Part shown: in pieces, positions 63,671 to 64,000 of the stretch | Numbering within the stretch: the first letter of the stretch is position 1 | Layout: every line of letters begins with the position of its first letter | From: an uncultured Paracoccaceae bacterium | GTDB lineage: Bacteria; Pseudomonadota; Alphaproteobacteria; Rhodobacterales; Rhodobacteraceae | DNA: 64,000 nt | Assembly: GCA_947503935.1 (NCBI GenBank) | Contig: CANNFR010000001.1 | Span: 62,001 to 126,000, forward strand | Direction: 5' to 3' | Position numbers and translations under genes: made by a program | The notes under the pieces: generated by a model | The model's input: the letters and a program-made list of their open reading frames with translations, nothing else | Told to the model about the DNA's origin: nothing | Databases searched by the model: none

Positions 63671-64000
63671 TGGCCGGGTGGCGCGAACATGAGGGGGTAA
63701 TGGTCGCGCTGCCGATCGAGAATGTGGATACCGATCAGCTGATCCCCGCGCGCTTCATGTCGGCGCCGCGGTCCAAAGGATATGGCGGCTTTCTTCTGCA
63801 CGACCTGCGCCGCGATGCGGACGGCGCGCTTCGCGGTGACATGCCCCTCAACCGCCATGCCGATGCCAGCCTGATTGTCACGCGGCGCAATTTCGGTTGC
63901 GGGTCTTCGCGTGAGGCGGCCGTCTACGCGCTGGTCGATGCCGGCATCCGCGCCGTGATCGCGCCGAGCTTCGGTGACATTTTCGCGGGCAATGCCGTGA
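63670..64000 (+). CDS. aconitase-superfamily hydratase small subunit (LeuD-like), cut by window edge
   Basis: At least 110 codons are present and the end is outside the window. It starts MAGWREHEGVMVALPIENVDTDQLIPARFM, the LeuD-type beginning (NVDTDQIIPA), and has RRNFGCGSSREAAVYALVDAGIRAVIAPSFGDIFAGNA (in parts), the swivelling-domain active-site loop. It pairs with the preceding large subunit. Confidence 0.9.
   Translation, partial: MAGWREHEGVMVALPIENVDTDQLIPARFMSAPRSKGYGGFLLHDLRRDADGALRGDMPLNRHADASLIVTRRNFGCGSSREAAVYALVDAGIRAVIAPSFGDIFAGNAV

Noticed and set aside
1-64000. CRISPR arrays, rRNA genes, prophage or insertion sequences
   Set aside because: No regularly spaced repeats, rRNA-like stretches or transposase/integrase motifs were seen on either strand.

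Overview
The window looks like chromosomal DNA from a member of the Rhodobacterales (Roseobacter/Rhodobacteraceae type, Alphaproteobacteria). Codons are G+C-rich throughout. The gene repertoire fits this group: hisG with hisZ beside hisS, DUF1489, COQ9 divergent from rpsU, a class II B12-dependent ribonucleotide reductase, a fused-free petABC operon, an alanine dehydrogenase with its own Lrp, and a DUF5928-type glycosyltransferase. Genes are tightly packed, with many ATGA start/stop overlaps. I see no prophage, transposase, CRISPR array or rRNA; there is one tRNA (Pro, CGG).

Layout. 1-4837: a vWA membrane protein cut by the left edge, its coupled ECF sigma factor, a HIT hydrolase, and a glycosyltransferase divergent from a sulfotransferase. 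5071-8586: a copper module (cytochrome c, CopA ATPase, CueR) with two recognisable CueR boxes between copA and cueR. 8737-16691: housekeeping genes (nrdJ, DUF1489, hisG-hisZ, hisS, an Lrp regulator, phenylalanine hydroxylase, slyX). 16695-19828: two tandem paralogous exported proteins of unknown function that share a four-cysteine C-terminal pattern. The 364-base gap after them holds the decayed 3' end of a second sulfotransferase gene.

20193-36390: a large aromatic-acid catabolic locus built as two convergent operons. The plus operon encodes a fused 2-aminobenzoyl-CoA (or salicylyl-CoA) monooxygenase/reductase, an SDR, a MarR regulator, an enoyl-CoA hydratase, an acyl-CoA dehydrogenase, an aryl-CoA ligase, a cupin, an FMO-type monooxygenase, a thioesterase and a Rid protein. 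The minus operon encodes a branched-chain-type ABC importer, a second copy of the cupin and a PhzS-like flavin hydroxylase. Both operons carry the same 17-base operator-like sequence over the -10 region, so they probably form one MarR-controlled regulon that imports an aromatic acid, activates it with CoA, dearomatises it with O2 and finishes by beta-oxidation.

36748-53955: mostly core genes (pfkB-family kinase, DUF1801, two lytic transglycosylases, dapA, a quinone oxidoreductase, COQ9, rpsU, a broken SDR gene, lrp/ald, DUF2167, an EamA transporter, tRNA-Pro, two small membrane proteins, fmt, a GST, petABC). Clear terminators follow rpsU, ald and petC.

54162-64000 (continuing past the right edge): a second catabolic locus in which a GntR regulator with LeuC/LeuD-like hydratase subunits faces a six-gene minus operon. 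That operon encodes a tautomerase fused to a SnoaL-like domain, HyuB, HyuA, an isochorismatase-fold hydrolase, an ICL/PEP-mutase lyase and an FAD oxidoreductase. A perfect 7-6-7 inverted repeat sits between the divergent units. The enzyme set suggests opening of a cyclic amide or imide, deamidation, hydration of a substituted maleate and C-C cleavage of the resulting malate. I do not recognise this combination as a described pathway, and it is my best candidate for a new system.
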